Below are positions 50,936 through 57,994 of a DNA stretch of 64,000 bases, one piece after another; within the stretch, counting starts at the first letter, position 1, and each line of letters starts with the position of its first letter. The stretch covers positions 14,511 to 78,510 of the forward strand of contig CAZJBJ010000001.1 in the NCBI GenBank assembly GCA_964544295.1. The letters run 5' to 3'. The notes below the pieces were generated by a model that saw nothing but the letters and a program-made list of their open reading frames with translations, searched no databases and was not told the origin of the DNA. This stretch comes from JAENVU01 sp964544295 (GTDB lineage: Bacteria > Actinomycetota > Acidimicrobiia > IMCC26256 > JAENVU01). The translations under genes were made by a program, and so were the position numbers.

Positions 50936-51406
50936 TCAACCCGTCGCGAGCGCGCCCATCGCGTCGCCGGTGAGTCGGTACAGCGTCCACTCCGACATCG
51001 CGGCGGCGCCCAGCGACTCGTAGAACGCGATCGACGGCGCGTTCCAGTCGAGCACCGACCATTCGATGCGGCCACATCCGCGTGCGACGGCGAGCCGTCC
51101 CAACTCGCCCAGGAGCGCGCGCCCGTGACCAGCACCGCGGTGGTCCGGGCGGACGAAGAGATCCTCGAGGTGGATGCCGGGTCGGCCGAGGAACGTGGAG
51201 AAGTTGTGGAAGAACAAGGCGAAGCCCACGACCTCGCCGTCCACCTCCGCCAGGAGCACCTCGGCGTAGGGCCGGGGACCGAAGAGGTGCTCGGTGAGTT
51301 CCACCTCGTCGAGGACGACTTCGTGGGCGAGGTGCTCGTACTCGGCCAACTCGCGGATCAGCGCCGCGATGGTCGGCCCGTCGTCGGGGACTGCCGCTCG
51401 GATCAT
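50936..51406 (-). CDS. GNAT acetyltransferase (diamine acetyltransferase-like)
   Basis: A 156-residue GCN5-type N-acetyltransferase. Its core FHNFSTFLGRPGIHLEDLFVRPDHRGAGHGRALLGELGRLA (about 65-105) includes the acetyl-CoA motif R-G-x-G-x-G/A. NAPSIAFYESLGA is the second hallmark; both match the spermidine/spermine-type (SSAT) branch. The ATG at 51406 gives the typical M-I-R-A-A start. It begins only 16 bases after the imuB stop, so it is probably transcribed with imuA'-imuB. The substrate is unknown; polyamines or an amine toxin are candidates. Confidence 0.85.
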   Translation of the reverse strand: MIRAAVPDDGPTIAALIRELAEYEHLAHEVVLDEVELTEHLFGPRPYAEVLLAEVDGEVVGFALFFHNFSTFLGRPGIHLEDLFVRPDHRGAGHGRALLGELGRLAVARGCGRIEWSVLDWNAPSIAFYESLGAAAMSEWTLYRLTGDAMGALATG

Positions 51407-51422
51407 GACCGCACGGTACCGG

Positions 51423-53024
51423 TCAGTCGTACGCCGCGGCGATGACGGCCTCACCGCGTTCGACCTGCACCAGGTAGGCGAACTCGTCGTCGATCACCAA
51501 CTGCCACGTGACCCGCCGCGCGTGCGCGGTGCGATCCCACCACCGCACGTCCTGCGCCCACGGCCCCGCGTACGCGGTCACCGCGCCACCTTCACTCCCA
51601 CCACCGACCCCGCCGCCGACCCCGCCGCCGACCGTGGCCCCGTGCAACCGCGCCGGGGCGGCCGAGAGTTCACCACGCGCCGAGACCACCACCGGCCGTC
51701 CCTGACCGTCCACCAACGTCACGGGAAGCGGCGGATCGAACACCCGGGCCGGGGCCGGGCCCGGGATCAGCCCCGGCCACGGTGGCACCTCGACCGTCAC
51801 CGGTCCGGCCACCCGCCCGACCGGGGCGTGCGGCGACGGCTCGCGCGGCTCGCCCCACGGCACCCACCGGATGCGTTCGTGCGGGGTCCGACCTCCCTGC
51901 GGTACCGCGGTGACGACCTGTTCGTGACCGAGCAGACCCTGGAGTCGGGCCAGGACCCGTTCGGCGCGGTCGGTGGCGGCGGCATCGCCGCCCCAGAACC
52001 CGAGCTGACGGCCCGACGCCGGGATCACCTGGTCGGGCACCAACCGGAGCAGGGTGATCCCGCCGGTCAGACCACCGGTGGCGGTCAACCACCCGTCGAG
52101 TTGCCACCGCACCCGCTCGACGAGCGCGCCGGGGGTCAATGCCCCCTCGTGTCGCCACGCGCGCGCGAGTTGTTCACCGTGCTCGGTCTCGACCTCGACC
52201 ACCACCTGGGTACAGGCCAACCCTCGCGCCGCGAGCCGGTCCAACAGTTCGTCGGCCAGGCTCTTGGCCACGAACGTCACCGCGTCCACCCGTTCGGCCG
52301 GCGGATCCAACTCGGCGGAGGCGGCGAAATCCGGTGGCGGCGTGGTCAACGCCGGCGGCAACGCGTCCTCGCCGCGCGCCAGCCGATGCGCAGTGAGCCC
52401 CTCCCGACCCATCCGGGCCAGGACCGACGACTCCGGGAGTTCGGCGAACGCGCCGAGCGTGCGCACCCCGAGCCGGGTGAGCAGATCCGCCAACCCGTCC
52501 TCGCCCACCGCGCCGATCGGCCACGACGCCAGGAACGTCGGGGTCTCCCCGACCGGGACGATGATCCCCCGTCGGGCCGCGAGGCGCGCCGCGAACGCAC
52601 TGTCGGCGATACCGAACCGGACGTCGACCGATCCCACCGCGGCGATCGCGGCGTGGAGGTGTTCGACCAGACCTCCGTCACCCCCGTGGTAGCGCGACGG
52701 ACCGCGGGTCGGGAACGAGAGCATCCCCGGCCGTTCCATCACCACCCGCGGGGTGATGGACTCGACCGCCCGCACGATGGGTTCGAACGCGCGCGCCTCC
52801 GACGCCGGATCCACGTCGAGGACCACGATCCCCGGACACGCGGCTTCGGCCTCCCGCCGTCGATGCCCGATCCGAACCCCTTCGACCCGCGCGTCCGTCG
52901 ACGCGGCCAGCACCCGCTGACTCCGGACGACCGCCACCGGGCCGTCGATCGGGGCCACCCCCGCGTGCCGGGCCGCGACCACCGGCCAATCGGGGCACCA
53001 CAGGCACAGCGTCCGCACTGCCAT
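51423..53024 (-). CDS. imuB: ImuB-like DNA polymerase Y-family protein
   Basis: A 533-residue Y-family protein of the ImuB type, an adaptor for DnaE2 in SOS mutagenesis. It opens RTLCLWCPDWPVVAARHAG; the catalytic D-x-D motif of active Y polymerases is replaced by W-C-P-D-W and no S-x-D-E motif is seen, so it should be catalytically inactive. The little-finger region contains GALVERVRWQLDGW. RQLGFWG (about 345) is a probable beta-clamp-binding motif Q-L-x-[LF]-W. A Gly-Val linker (GGGVGGGVGGGSEGG) precedes the C-terminal tail. It starts 9 bases after the imuA' stop. Confidence 0.88.
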   Translation of the reverse strand: MAVRTLCLWCPDWPVVAARHAGVAPIDGPVAVVRSQRVLAASTDARVEGVRIGHRRREAEAACPGIVVLDVDPASEARAFEPIVRAVESITPRVVMERPGMLSFPTRGPSRYHGGDGGLVEHLHAAIAAVGSVDVRFGIADSAFAARLAARRGIIVPVGETPTFLASWPIGAVGEDGLADLLTRLGVRTLGAFAELPESSVLARMGREGLTAHRLARGEDALPPALTTPPPDFAASAELDPPAERVDAVTFVAKSLADELLDRLAARGLACTQVVVEVETEHGEQLARAWRHEGALTPGALVERVRWQLDGWLTATGGLTGGITLLRLVPDQVIPASGRQLGFWGGDAAATDRAERVLARLQGLLGHEQVVTAVPQGGRTPHERIRWVPWGEPREPSPHAPVGRVAGPVTVEVPPWPGLIPGPAPARVFDPPLPVTLVDGQGRPVVVSARGELSAAPARLHGATVGGGVGGGVGGGSEGGAVTAYAGPWAQDVRWWDRTAHARRVTWQLVIDDEFAYLVQVERGEAVIAAAYD

Positions 53025-53033
53025 CGGACCGGA

Positions 53034-53708
53034 TCACCCCGCGAGGTGCACGGCGCGCACCGACCGACCCCGGGCCGTGACGTCCACGACCGGGGCGCGT
53101 GCCACCAACTCGCCCTCGCCGGCCCCCAGGCCGTTCCAGGCACCGCCGCGCGCGTGCAACCGCAGTGCCGCTTCCACCGGCCACGCCTCCGGGTCGGGGG
53201 CGAGCGCCACGAGGACCGCGGCCCGTTCCCGCGCGCGAGCCACCAGGCGGCGCGCATCACCGACCCGGACCGATCGCGGGAGTTCGGCGATCACCACGCT
53301 CATCCCGTCGAGCAACGCCGCGACCACCGTGGCCCACCGATCCCTCGACACGTTGCGCAGCACGGCGAACCGCGCCAGGTCCACGCCCGCCTCGGCCGCC
53401 GCCAACCCACCCAGCGATCCCGCACCGTCGACCATCGCCGCCCACTCACCGGCCGTCGTGGCGGCCGCGGCCAACCCGAGCGCCACGCTCGTCGCTCCCG
53501 ACCCCACCCGTCCGCCGACTGCGACCACCGTGCCCCGCTGCACCGACCCGACCACGGCGGCCAGGGGTCCCGTCAGCGTCAGGGCCCGATCCCGGGCCAG
53601 GACCACCGGGGCCCGGGCCGTCCCCACCGCGGCCAGTCGGGCGCGGGCCGACGCGTCCCGCCGCGGGAGATCCGCGCGCACCACAGGAGGCACTCCGACG
53701 TCGACCAC
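53034..53708 (-). CDS. imuA': ImuA'-like mutasome protein with degenerate P-loop
   Basis: A roughly 224-residue RecA-like protein, first gene of the imuA'-imuB operon. GTVVAVGGRVGSGATSVALGLAAAA (about 66-90) stands where a P-loop would be, but the Walker A lysine is absent (G-S-G-A-T-S), so ATP hydrolysis is doubtful. ISVVIAELPRS resembles Walker B. The C-terminal part is long and positively charged (RRLVARARERAAVLVALAPD). Possible GTG starts are 53708, 53693 and 53684; none has ideal spacing from GGGAGG, and I list the longest. A LexA box lies just upstream. Identity rests mainly on context with imuB. Confidence 0.7.
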   Translation of the reverse strand: MVDVGVPPVVRADLPRRDASARARLAAVGTARAPVVLARDRALTLTGPLAAVVGSVQRGTVVAVGGRVGSGATSVALGLAAAATTAGEWAAMVDGAGSLGGLAAAEAGVDLARFAVLRNVSRDRWATVVAALLDGMSVVIAELPRSVRVGDARRLVARARERAAVLVALAPDPEAWPVEAALRLHARGGAWNGLGAGEGELVARAPVVDVTARGRSVRAVHLAG

Positions 53709-53720
53709 CTCCCGACTGTA

Positions 53721-53736
53721 CCGAACGTATGTTCGG
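53721..53736. promoter_or_regulatory. LexA (SOS) box upstream of imuA'
   Basis: CCGAACGTATGTTCGG is a perfect palindrome that matches CGAAC-N4-GTTCG. Its inner 14 bases are identical to those before dnaE2 (50399-50412). It lies 12-36 bases upstream of the candidate imuA' starts, so LexA bound here should block the operon. Confidence 0.9.
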
Positions 53737-53775
53737 TCCGCCACCCGGTCGGCCCCGGCAAAGTCCCCTTCCCCG

Positions 53776-53827
53776 CGTTCTCGTACACGTCGTGCACGCC
53801 AGGGCGTGCACGACGTGTACGAGAACG
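53776..53827. repeat. Perfect palindromic element, 25-base arms and 2-base loop
   Basis: Arms 53776-53800 and 53803-53827 are fully complementary around AG. The arm begins CGTTCTCGTACACGTCGTGC. The left arm and loop recur exactly at 1288-1314, so this is a dispersed element. It lies about 40 bases upstream of the LexA box of imuA' and 54 bases after the NifU-N-like gene's stop. As a hairpin it might terminate transcription from that gene, but identity with a distant copy favours a REP-like or mobile origin. Confidence 0.88.
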
Positions 53828-53880
53828 GGATTCGCGGGTGATCGGTGACCGGAGTTCGCGGGTGATCGGAGCCGGTGCGG

Positions 53881-54252
53881 TCAGCCGGTCGGGACGGTGA
53901 GATCCACCGGGGGCGGTGCGTCCAGACCACGCGCCTCGTACGACCAACCCGCGTCGGTGCCGTAGTACTCGAAGAGATGCTCGATGAGATGGGTCGCCCG
54001 CGCCTCGAACGTGTCCCAGTGCGCCGCCGGGGCGGTCACGGTCACGACGTTCGACGTGATGGTGACGCTCAGGGCACCTTCCTCGATGAGTCGACCGGCG
54101 AGCACATCCGGCGGTCGCTGCCCCTTGGATGCGGCTTCCTCGACGGTCGAGTACTGCTCGGTCTCCATCCCGGTCAGGGACCGGTTGAGATCGAACAGGC
54201 GTACCGTCGGCGACGCGCCCGAACGTGAGGTCACGGTGATCGGCTGGCCCAT
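53881..54252 (-). CDS. NifU/Nfu N-terminal-like domain protein
   Basis: A 123-residue protein. It starts MGQPITVTSRSGASPTVRLFDLNRSLTGME and has PPDVLAGRLIEEGALSVTITSNVVTVTAPAAHWD, which fits the NifU-N/Nfu-N fold, in which a V-x-V/I-T pattern is followed by an aromatic. The Cys motif of full-length Nfu scaffolds is not present here, so it is not a complete Fe-S scaffold. The ATG at 54252 matches this N-terminus. It lies 46 bases after the RNase HII gene on the same strand. Confidence 0.65.
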   Translation of the reverse strand: MGQPITVTSRSGASPTVRLFDLNRSLTGMETEQYSTVEEAASKGQRPPDVLAGRLIEEGALSVTITSNVVTVTAPAAHWDTFEARATHLIEHLFEYYGTDAGWSYEARGLDAPPPVDLTVPTG

Positions 54253-54298
54253 GGGCCGAGAATAGGTGACGCCACCGGACCGGGAAGGACCCGGCGGT

Positions 54299-54964
54299 TC
54301 AGAACAGGCGCCCGGGCGCCGGGGCCAGGCCACCCCAGACCAGGTCCTCCATGAACACCCAGGAGCGGCGGTGGATCGTGGTCGGCCCGTAGGCCCGCAG
54401 CGCCGCCTTGTGGACGGGCGCCGGATAGCCCCGGTTCGACTCGAACCCGTAGGCCGGGAAGTGCTCGGCCTCCTCCTCCATCATCGTGTCGCGCTCGACC
54501 TTGGCCACACAGCTCGCGGCCGCGACCGCCAACGACGTCGCGTCACCCTTGATCACCGTCGTGACCCGTGAGCCCATGCGCAGATAGTCGTGGTTGCCGT
54601 CGAGGATCACCCGGTCGGGCTCGAACCCCTGCTCCGCGAGTTGTCGCAGCGCCCGCTCCCCCGCGGTCCGCAGCGCCGCGGTCATGCCGAGCCGGTCGCA
54701 CTCCTCGTGGGTGGCGTGTCCGATCGCGAACGCGCGCGCCCAGGCCCGCACGCGTCGCGCGGCCACGGCCCGCTGCTCGGGCGTCAACATCTTCGAATCC
54801 CGAATGCCCGAGAGATGCTCCGGCGCCGGGATCACCGCCGCGACGGTGACCGGTCCCGCCCACGCGCCCCGACCCACTTCGTCGATCCCGCAGACCACCT
54901 GCTCGCCGGCCTGCCAGCATCGACGCTCCAGCCGCAACGTGGGTCGCGTCCGGGTCGATGCCAT
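54299..54964 (-). CDS. rnhB: Ribonuclease HII
   Basis: A 221-residue RNase HII that cuts RNA in RNA-DNA hybrids and starts removal of misincorporated ribonucleotides. The active site is seen in VVCGIDEVGRGAWAGPV (D-E-x-G-R-G), LSGIRDSKMLTPEQR and DRVILDGNHDY, plus VIKGDATSLAVAAASCVAKVERD, which supplies the last carboxylate and the conserved S/K. The C-terminus GYPAPVHKAALRAYGPTTIHRRSW is also typical. The ATG at 54964 gives a normal short leader. Confidence 0.92.
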   Translation of the reverse strand: MASTRTRPTLRLERRCWQAGEQVVCGIDEVGRGAWAGPVTVAAVIPAPEHLSGIRDSKMLTPEQRAVAARRVRAWARAFAIGHATHEECDRLGMTAALRTAGERALRQLAEQGFEPDRVILDGNHDYLRMGSRVTTVIKGDATSLAVAAASCVAKVERDTMMEEEAEHFPAYGFESNRGYPAPVHKAALRAYGPTTIHRRSWVFMEDLVWGGLAPAPGRLF

Positions 54965-55016
54965 CGCCGGACCGTAGCAAGGCGGTCCTCAGCTCGCGGG
55001 GTTTACGATCCCGCCC

Positions 55017-55220
55017 GTGGATGTCGGGACACGGGTCGAGGTGCGGTCTCGGTTCGATCGGAAATGGGCGCGCGGCTTCGAGGTCGCCGAGACCGTCGAC
55101 ACTCCCGATCCGGGGTACCGCATCCGCCGTCGATCGGACGGGGCGATCCTGCCGACGGTCTTCGTGCTCGACGACGTCCGCGAGGAGCGCCGCCGCACCA
55201 ACGACATGTGGTGGGTCTAG
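55017..55220 (+). CDS. Small conserved actinobacterial protein
   Basis: A 67-residue protein starting with GTG at 55017. The sequence DVGTRVEVRSRFDRKWARGFEVAE, then GYRIRRRSDGAILPTVF, and the ending DMWWV matches a small protein that I have seen repeatedly in actinobacterial genomes, with SH3/Tudor-like beta strands. It is probably soluble and basic. The TAG stop lies within CTAG shared with the convergent GYD gene. Function unknown. Confidence 0.65.
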   Translation: MDVGTRVEVRSRFDRKWARGFEVAETVDTPDPGYRIRRRSDGAILPTVFVLDDVREERRRTNDMWWV

Positions 55221-55525
55221 CCCGCCTGGTGGGGGTACTCGTCGTGGAGCACCTCGATCAGCTGTTCGATCGGAATCGCCTGCATCGTCGTCGTGCGCAT
55301 CGTGCCCCGCGCCGCCAACATGACCGCCGCGCGGGCCATGGTGGCCTCGTCGGGCGCCTCGATGATGTTGAGGAAGTCCCACTGCCCCATCAGCGCATAC
55401 TGCGCGACCACCGTGAGGCCCATCGATTCCACCTCTTCGACGACGGCTCGGATGCGGTCGGGCGTCTCACGCACGGTGGCCCAGCCTCCGGGCCCCAACG
55501 TGCTCAACATCGCGTAAGTAGGCAC
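55217..55525 (-). CDS. GYD domain-containing protein
   Basis: A 102-residue protein with the ferredoxin-like GYD fold: VPTYAMLSTLGPGGWATVRETPDRIRAVVEEVESMGLTVVAQYALMGQWDFLNIIEAPDEATMARAAVMLAARGTMRT. The equivalent of the G-x-Y-D motif is MGQWDFLNI. Start GTG 55525 is chosen because the fold begins directly. The stop overlaps that of the convergent small gene in CTAG (55217-55220). The HAD phosphatase gene ends 10 bases upstream of its start on the same strand. Function unknown. Confidence 0.82.
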   Translation of the reverse strand: MPTYAMLSTLGPGGWATVRETPDRIRAVVEEVESMGLTVVAQYALMGQWDFLNIIEAPDEATMARAAVMLAARGTMRTTTMQAIPIEQLIEVLHDEYPHQAG

Positions 55526-55535
55526 GAGTCGGACA

Positions 55536-56192
55536 CTACCCGTGCTCGTCGGCGCCGACCAACGAGGCGTGCACCTCACCCAGACCGGTGAACGGAATGA
55601 ACGGCACGTCGAACTGCGCGCACCAGCGTGCGAGACCGTCCTTCGCGTAGACGACGTCGGCCAGTGCCGCCGCCTTGCGGTCGCTCGTTCCGTCACCCAC
55701 CAGCACCGTCGTCAAGCCGCGTCGCTTCGCATCCTTGATCGGCGCCTGCTTGCAGGTCCCGCAACTCGAACACGCACAGCACCGATCCTCGTTCGGGAAC
55801 TCCAGCGTCCCGGACGACCAGTCGACCGCGTTCGTCAGCACGGCGACGTCGAGGTCCCCGAGGTGATCCGCGATCGAGAATCCGAAGCCGTCCGAGACGA
55901 TCATCACGTCGGCACCCGCCGACTGCAGGTCGGTGATCAGGCGACGGGCATCCGGATCGAGCGGCACCTCCGCCGCGACCCGGCGCAGGGTCTGCTCGTC
56001 ATGGGGCAACAAGTCCCACTCGTCGAGCAGGCACACCCGGGAGCCAATTTCACCCGCGGCATATTCCGCGGACACCTCCCGCCATCCGTCCCGGCCGAGG
56101 CGCTCCAGCAGGTGCACCCCGGTGTCGGCGGTAGTGAGCGTGCCGTCGTAGTCGAGGAACACCGCCGTGTGAGTCAGATCGACGGGCGGCAT
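55536..56192 (-). CDS. HAD-IB family phosphatase (MtnX-like)
   Basis: A 218-residue phosphatase. FLDYDGTLTTADTGVH (about 12-27) has the nucleophile and acid Asp pair. DVMIVSDGFGFSIADHL supplies motif II, and VLVGDGTSDRKAA (about 165) the metal-binding acidic pair. It resembles MtnX (methionine salvage phosphatase), but substrate cannot be fixed. An unusual insert, EDRCCACSSCGTCKQAP, has six cysteines that could bind a metal or an Fe-S cluster. The ATG at 56192 is normal. It is followed closely by the GYD gene. Confidence 0.8.
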   Translation of the reverse strand: MPPVDLTHTAVFLDYDGTLTTADTGVHLLERLGRDGWREVSAEYAAGEIGSRVCLLDEWDLLPHDEQTLRRVAAEVPLDPDARRLITDLQSAGADVMIVSDGFGFSIADHLGDLDVAVLTNAVDWSSGTLEFPNEDRCCACSSCGTCKQAPIKDAKRRGLTTVLVGDGTSDRKAAALADVVYAKDGLARWCAQFDVPFIPFTGLGEVHASLVGADEHG

Positions 56193-56265
56193 CCCCGGAT
56201 CGTAGGGGTTCGGTTTCCCGACCTTCTCATATGGGGCACAATGAACGACCTACTGGGAGGTAGCC

Positions 56266-57720
56266 GTGGCCATTGACCGGAGACAGTTCCTCAAGCGCGC
56301 CGGAATGACGGGAGGCGCGCTCGCCGCCGCGTCGGCACTGTCTGCGTGCAAAACCGTGTTCCCGCTCGAGTACCAGCACGGCGCGTTGATGCTCGACGGC
56401 GCCGCGGCCGACGCCGGGATCGACACCGTCGTCATCGTCATGATGGAGAACCGCTCGTTCGACCACTGGCTCGGTTGGCTCAGCCAGGACCCGACCTATC
56501 TGCAGGCCGGTCTCTCCCGCTACGGCAAGCACTTCGCGATCGACGCGGCGAACCGGCAGACCTACCCCGGTCCGAACGGTCCCGAGTCGACCCAACACAT
56601 GGTCGGCTGGAACTACCTCTCCGACCCGTACCGCGGGTGCGACCAGTCCGACCCCAACCACGGCTGGAACTCCGGCCGGGCGCAACGCGATCTCGGCTTC
56701 ATCGCTCCGACCGCGAACGACGACCTCCTCCCCCTCGGCTACTACGAGGGCGCCGATCTGCCGTTCACCCGGGAGTTCGTGCGCGCGTTCACGACCTTCG
56801 ACAACTACCACTGCTCGATTCTCGGACCGACCTACCCCAACCGCGAGTACCTGCACAGCGCGCAGTCGGGCGGCAACAAGTCGAACTCGTTCCCGACCGG
56901 GCCCGACGGCTTCGAGTGGCCGACGATCTGGGACCGCCTCGGCGCCGCGAACGTGCCGGCGAAGTACTACTACTCGGACCTACCGGTCCTCGCGTTGTGG
57001 GGCAGCCGGATGACCTCCCGACTGAACCCGATCGCGAACTACTACACCGATGCGGCCGCCGGCACGCTGCCCAACGTCGTGGTGATCGATCCGATGTTCA
57101 CCGGCGCCGGCCAGAACGACGACCACCCGCTCGCCGACGTGCGGGGTGGCCAGGCGTTCCTACGCGACGTGTTCAAGGCGTTCGTCGACTCGCCCCAATG
57201 GGAGCGCGGCCTGTTCGTCACGATGTACGACGAGTGGGGCGGCTTCTTCGACCACGTGGCGCCGGCGCACTTCCCCGACGACCGGGCGAACGCCAACGAC
57301 GCCGACGACTTCTCCCAGGCGGGATTCCGGGTGCCCTGCATCATGGCCTCGCCGTACGCCTACCGGGGCCTGGTCGACCGTCGCGACTACGACCACACGT
57401 CGGTGTTGCGGTTCCTCGAATGGCGGTTCCTCGGTGCACCACACGAGGGACCGGGCTCACCGGGCGACAGCTGGTACCTGACCCGCCGGGACCGGTACGC
57501 GTCGAACCTCGGAGCGAGCCTCTCCGCGTCGATCATCGACAAGGACGTCGGCTTCGACCTCGACGGCATCCACATCGACCCGACCTCGCCCGCCTGCGGC
57601 GCAGGCGGCGTCGCCGGCCTGTCGACGATGGCCCGCTCGGTCCTCGAAGCCGACGACCCGGCGTTCGACGAGACCAAGTGGCTCACCTACCTCGACCGCA
57701 CCCACATCAAGGTCCCGTAA
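56266..57720 (+). CDS. Tat-exported phospholipase C / acid phosphatase-like phosphoesterase (second copy)
   Basis: A 484-residue paralogue of the gene at 8102. IDRRQFLKRAGMTGGALAAASALSAC is a Tat signal with a lipobox-like ending. VVIVMMENRSFDHWLGW (about 57-73) is the metal-binding family motif, and YDEWGGFFDHVAP (about 322) and YDHTSVLRFLEWRF supply later conserved residues. The start is GTG at 56266, with GGGAGG 6 bases upstream. It is divergent from the HAD gene and convergent to the ammonium transporter. A 104-bp tandem duplication begins right after its stop. Confidence 0.82.
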   Translation: MAIDRRQFLKRAGMTGGALAAASALSACKTVFPLEYQHGALMLDGAAADAGIDTVVIVMMENRSFDHWLGWLSQDPTYLQAGLSRYGKHFAIDAANRQTYPGPNGPESTQHMVGWNYLSDPYRGCDQSDPNHGWNSGRAQRDLGFIAPTANDDLLPLGYYEGADLPFTREFVRAFTTFDNYHCSILGPTYPNREYLHSAQSGGNKSNSFPTGPDGFEWPTIWDRLGAANVPAKYYYSDLPVLALWGSRMTSRLNPIANYYTDAAAGTLPNVVVIDPMFTGAGQNDDHPLADVRGGQAFLRDVFKAFVDSPQWERGLFVTMYDEWGGFFDHVAPAHFPDDRANANDADDFSQAGFRVPCIMASPYAYRGLVDRRDYDHTSVLRFLEWRFLGAPHEGPGSPGDSWYLTRRDRYASNLGASLSASIIDKDVGFDLDGIHIDPTSPACGAGGVAGLSTMARSVLEADDPAFDETKWLTYLDRTHIKVP

Positions 57721-57928
57721 CCAGAGGCCGCCGCCGACAAGCAACACCCCGCACGCCGAACGCACAGCTACGTGGCGGCGGCCGTGGCCCGAGCGGCCCG
57801 GCCCGCAGGGCCAAGAGCGGAAACCCAGAGGCCGCCGCCGACAGGCCATCGACCCGCACGCCGAACGCACAGCTCCGTGGCGGCGGCCGTGGCCCGAGCG
57901 GCCCGGCCCGCAGGGCCAAGAGCGGAAG
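57721..57928. repeat. Tandem duplication of a 104-bp unit
   Basis: Copy 1 spans 57721-57824 and copy 2 57825-57928. Both start CCAGAGGCCGCCGCCGACA and share most of their sequence, including GAACGCACAGCT and GCAGGGCCAAGAGCGG; a short central part differs. It begins directly after the TAA of the phosphoesterase gene. It has open reading frames but nothing that resembles a protein, so I treat it as non-coding 3' sequence. Confidence 0.9.
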
Positions 57929-57938
57929 TGAACGCGAG

Positions 57939-57970
57939 GCGGCCGGCGGGCATCGTTGCCCGCCGGCCGC
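57939..57970. terminator. Bidirectional hairpin terminator
   Basis: Arms 57939-57952 (GCGGCCGGCGGGCA) and 57957-57970 are fully complementary around TCGT. It lies between the convergent phosphoesterase and ammonium transporter genes, with 24 bases to the transporter stop. No T tract, but position and perfect pairing suit a shared terminator. Confidence 0.75.
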
Positions 57971-57994
57971 TCACGCTCGGTCGGTACTGGGGGG

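Noticed and set aside
53831..53869. Two 15-base direct repeats (TTCGCGGGTGATCGG) 24 bases apart
   Set aside because: They are real but only two short copies in a spacer; no further structure or function can be argued.
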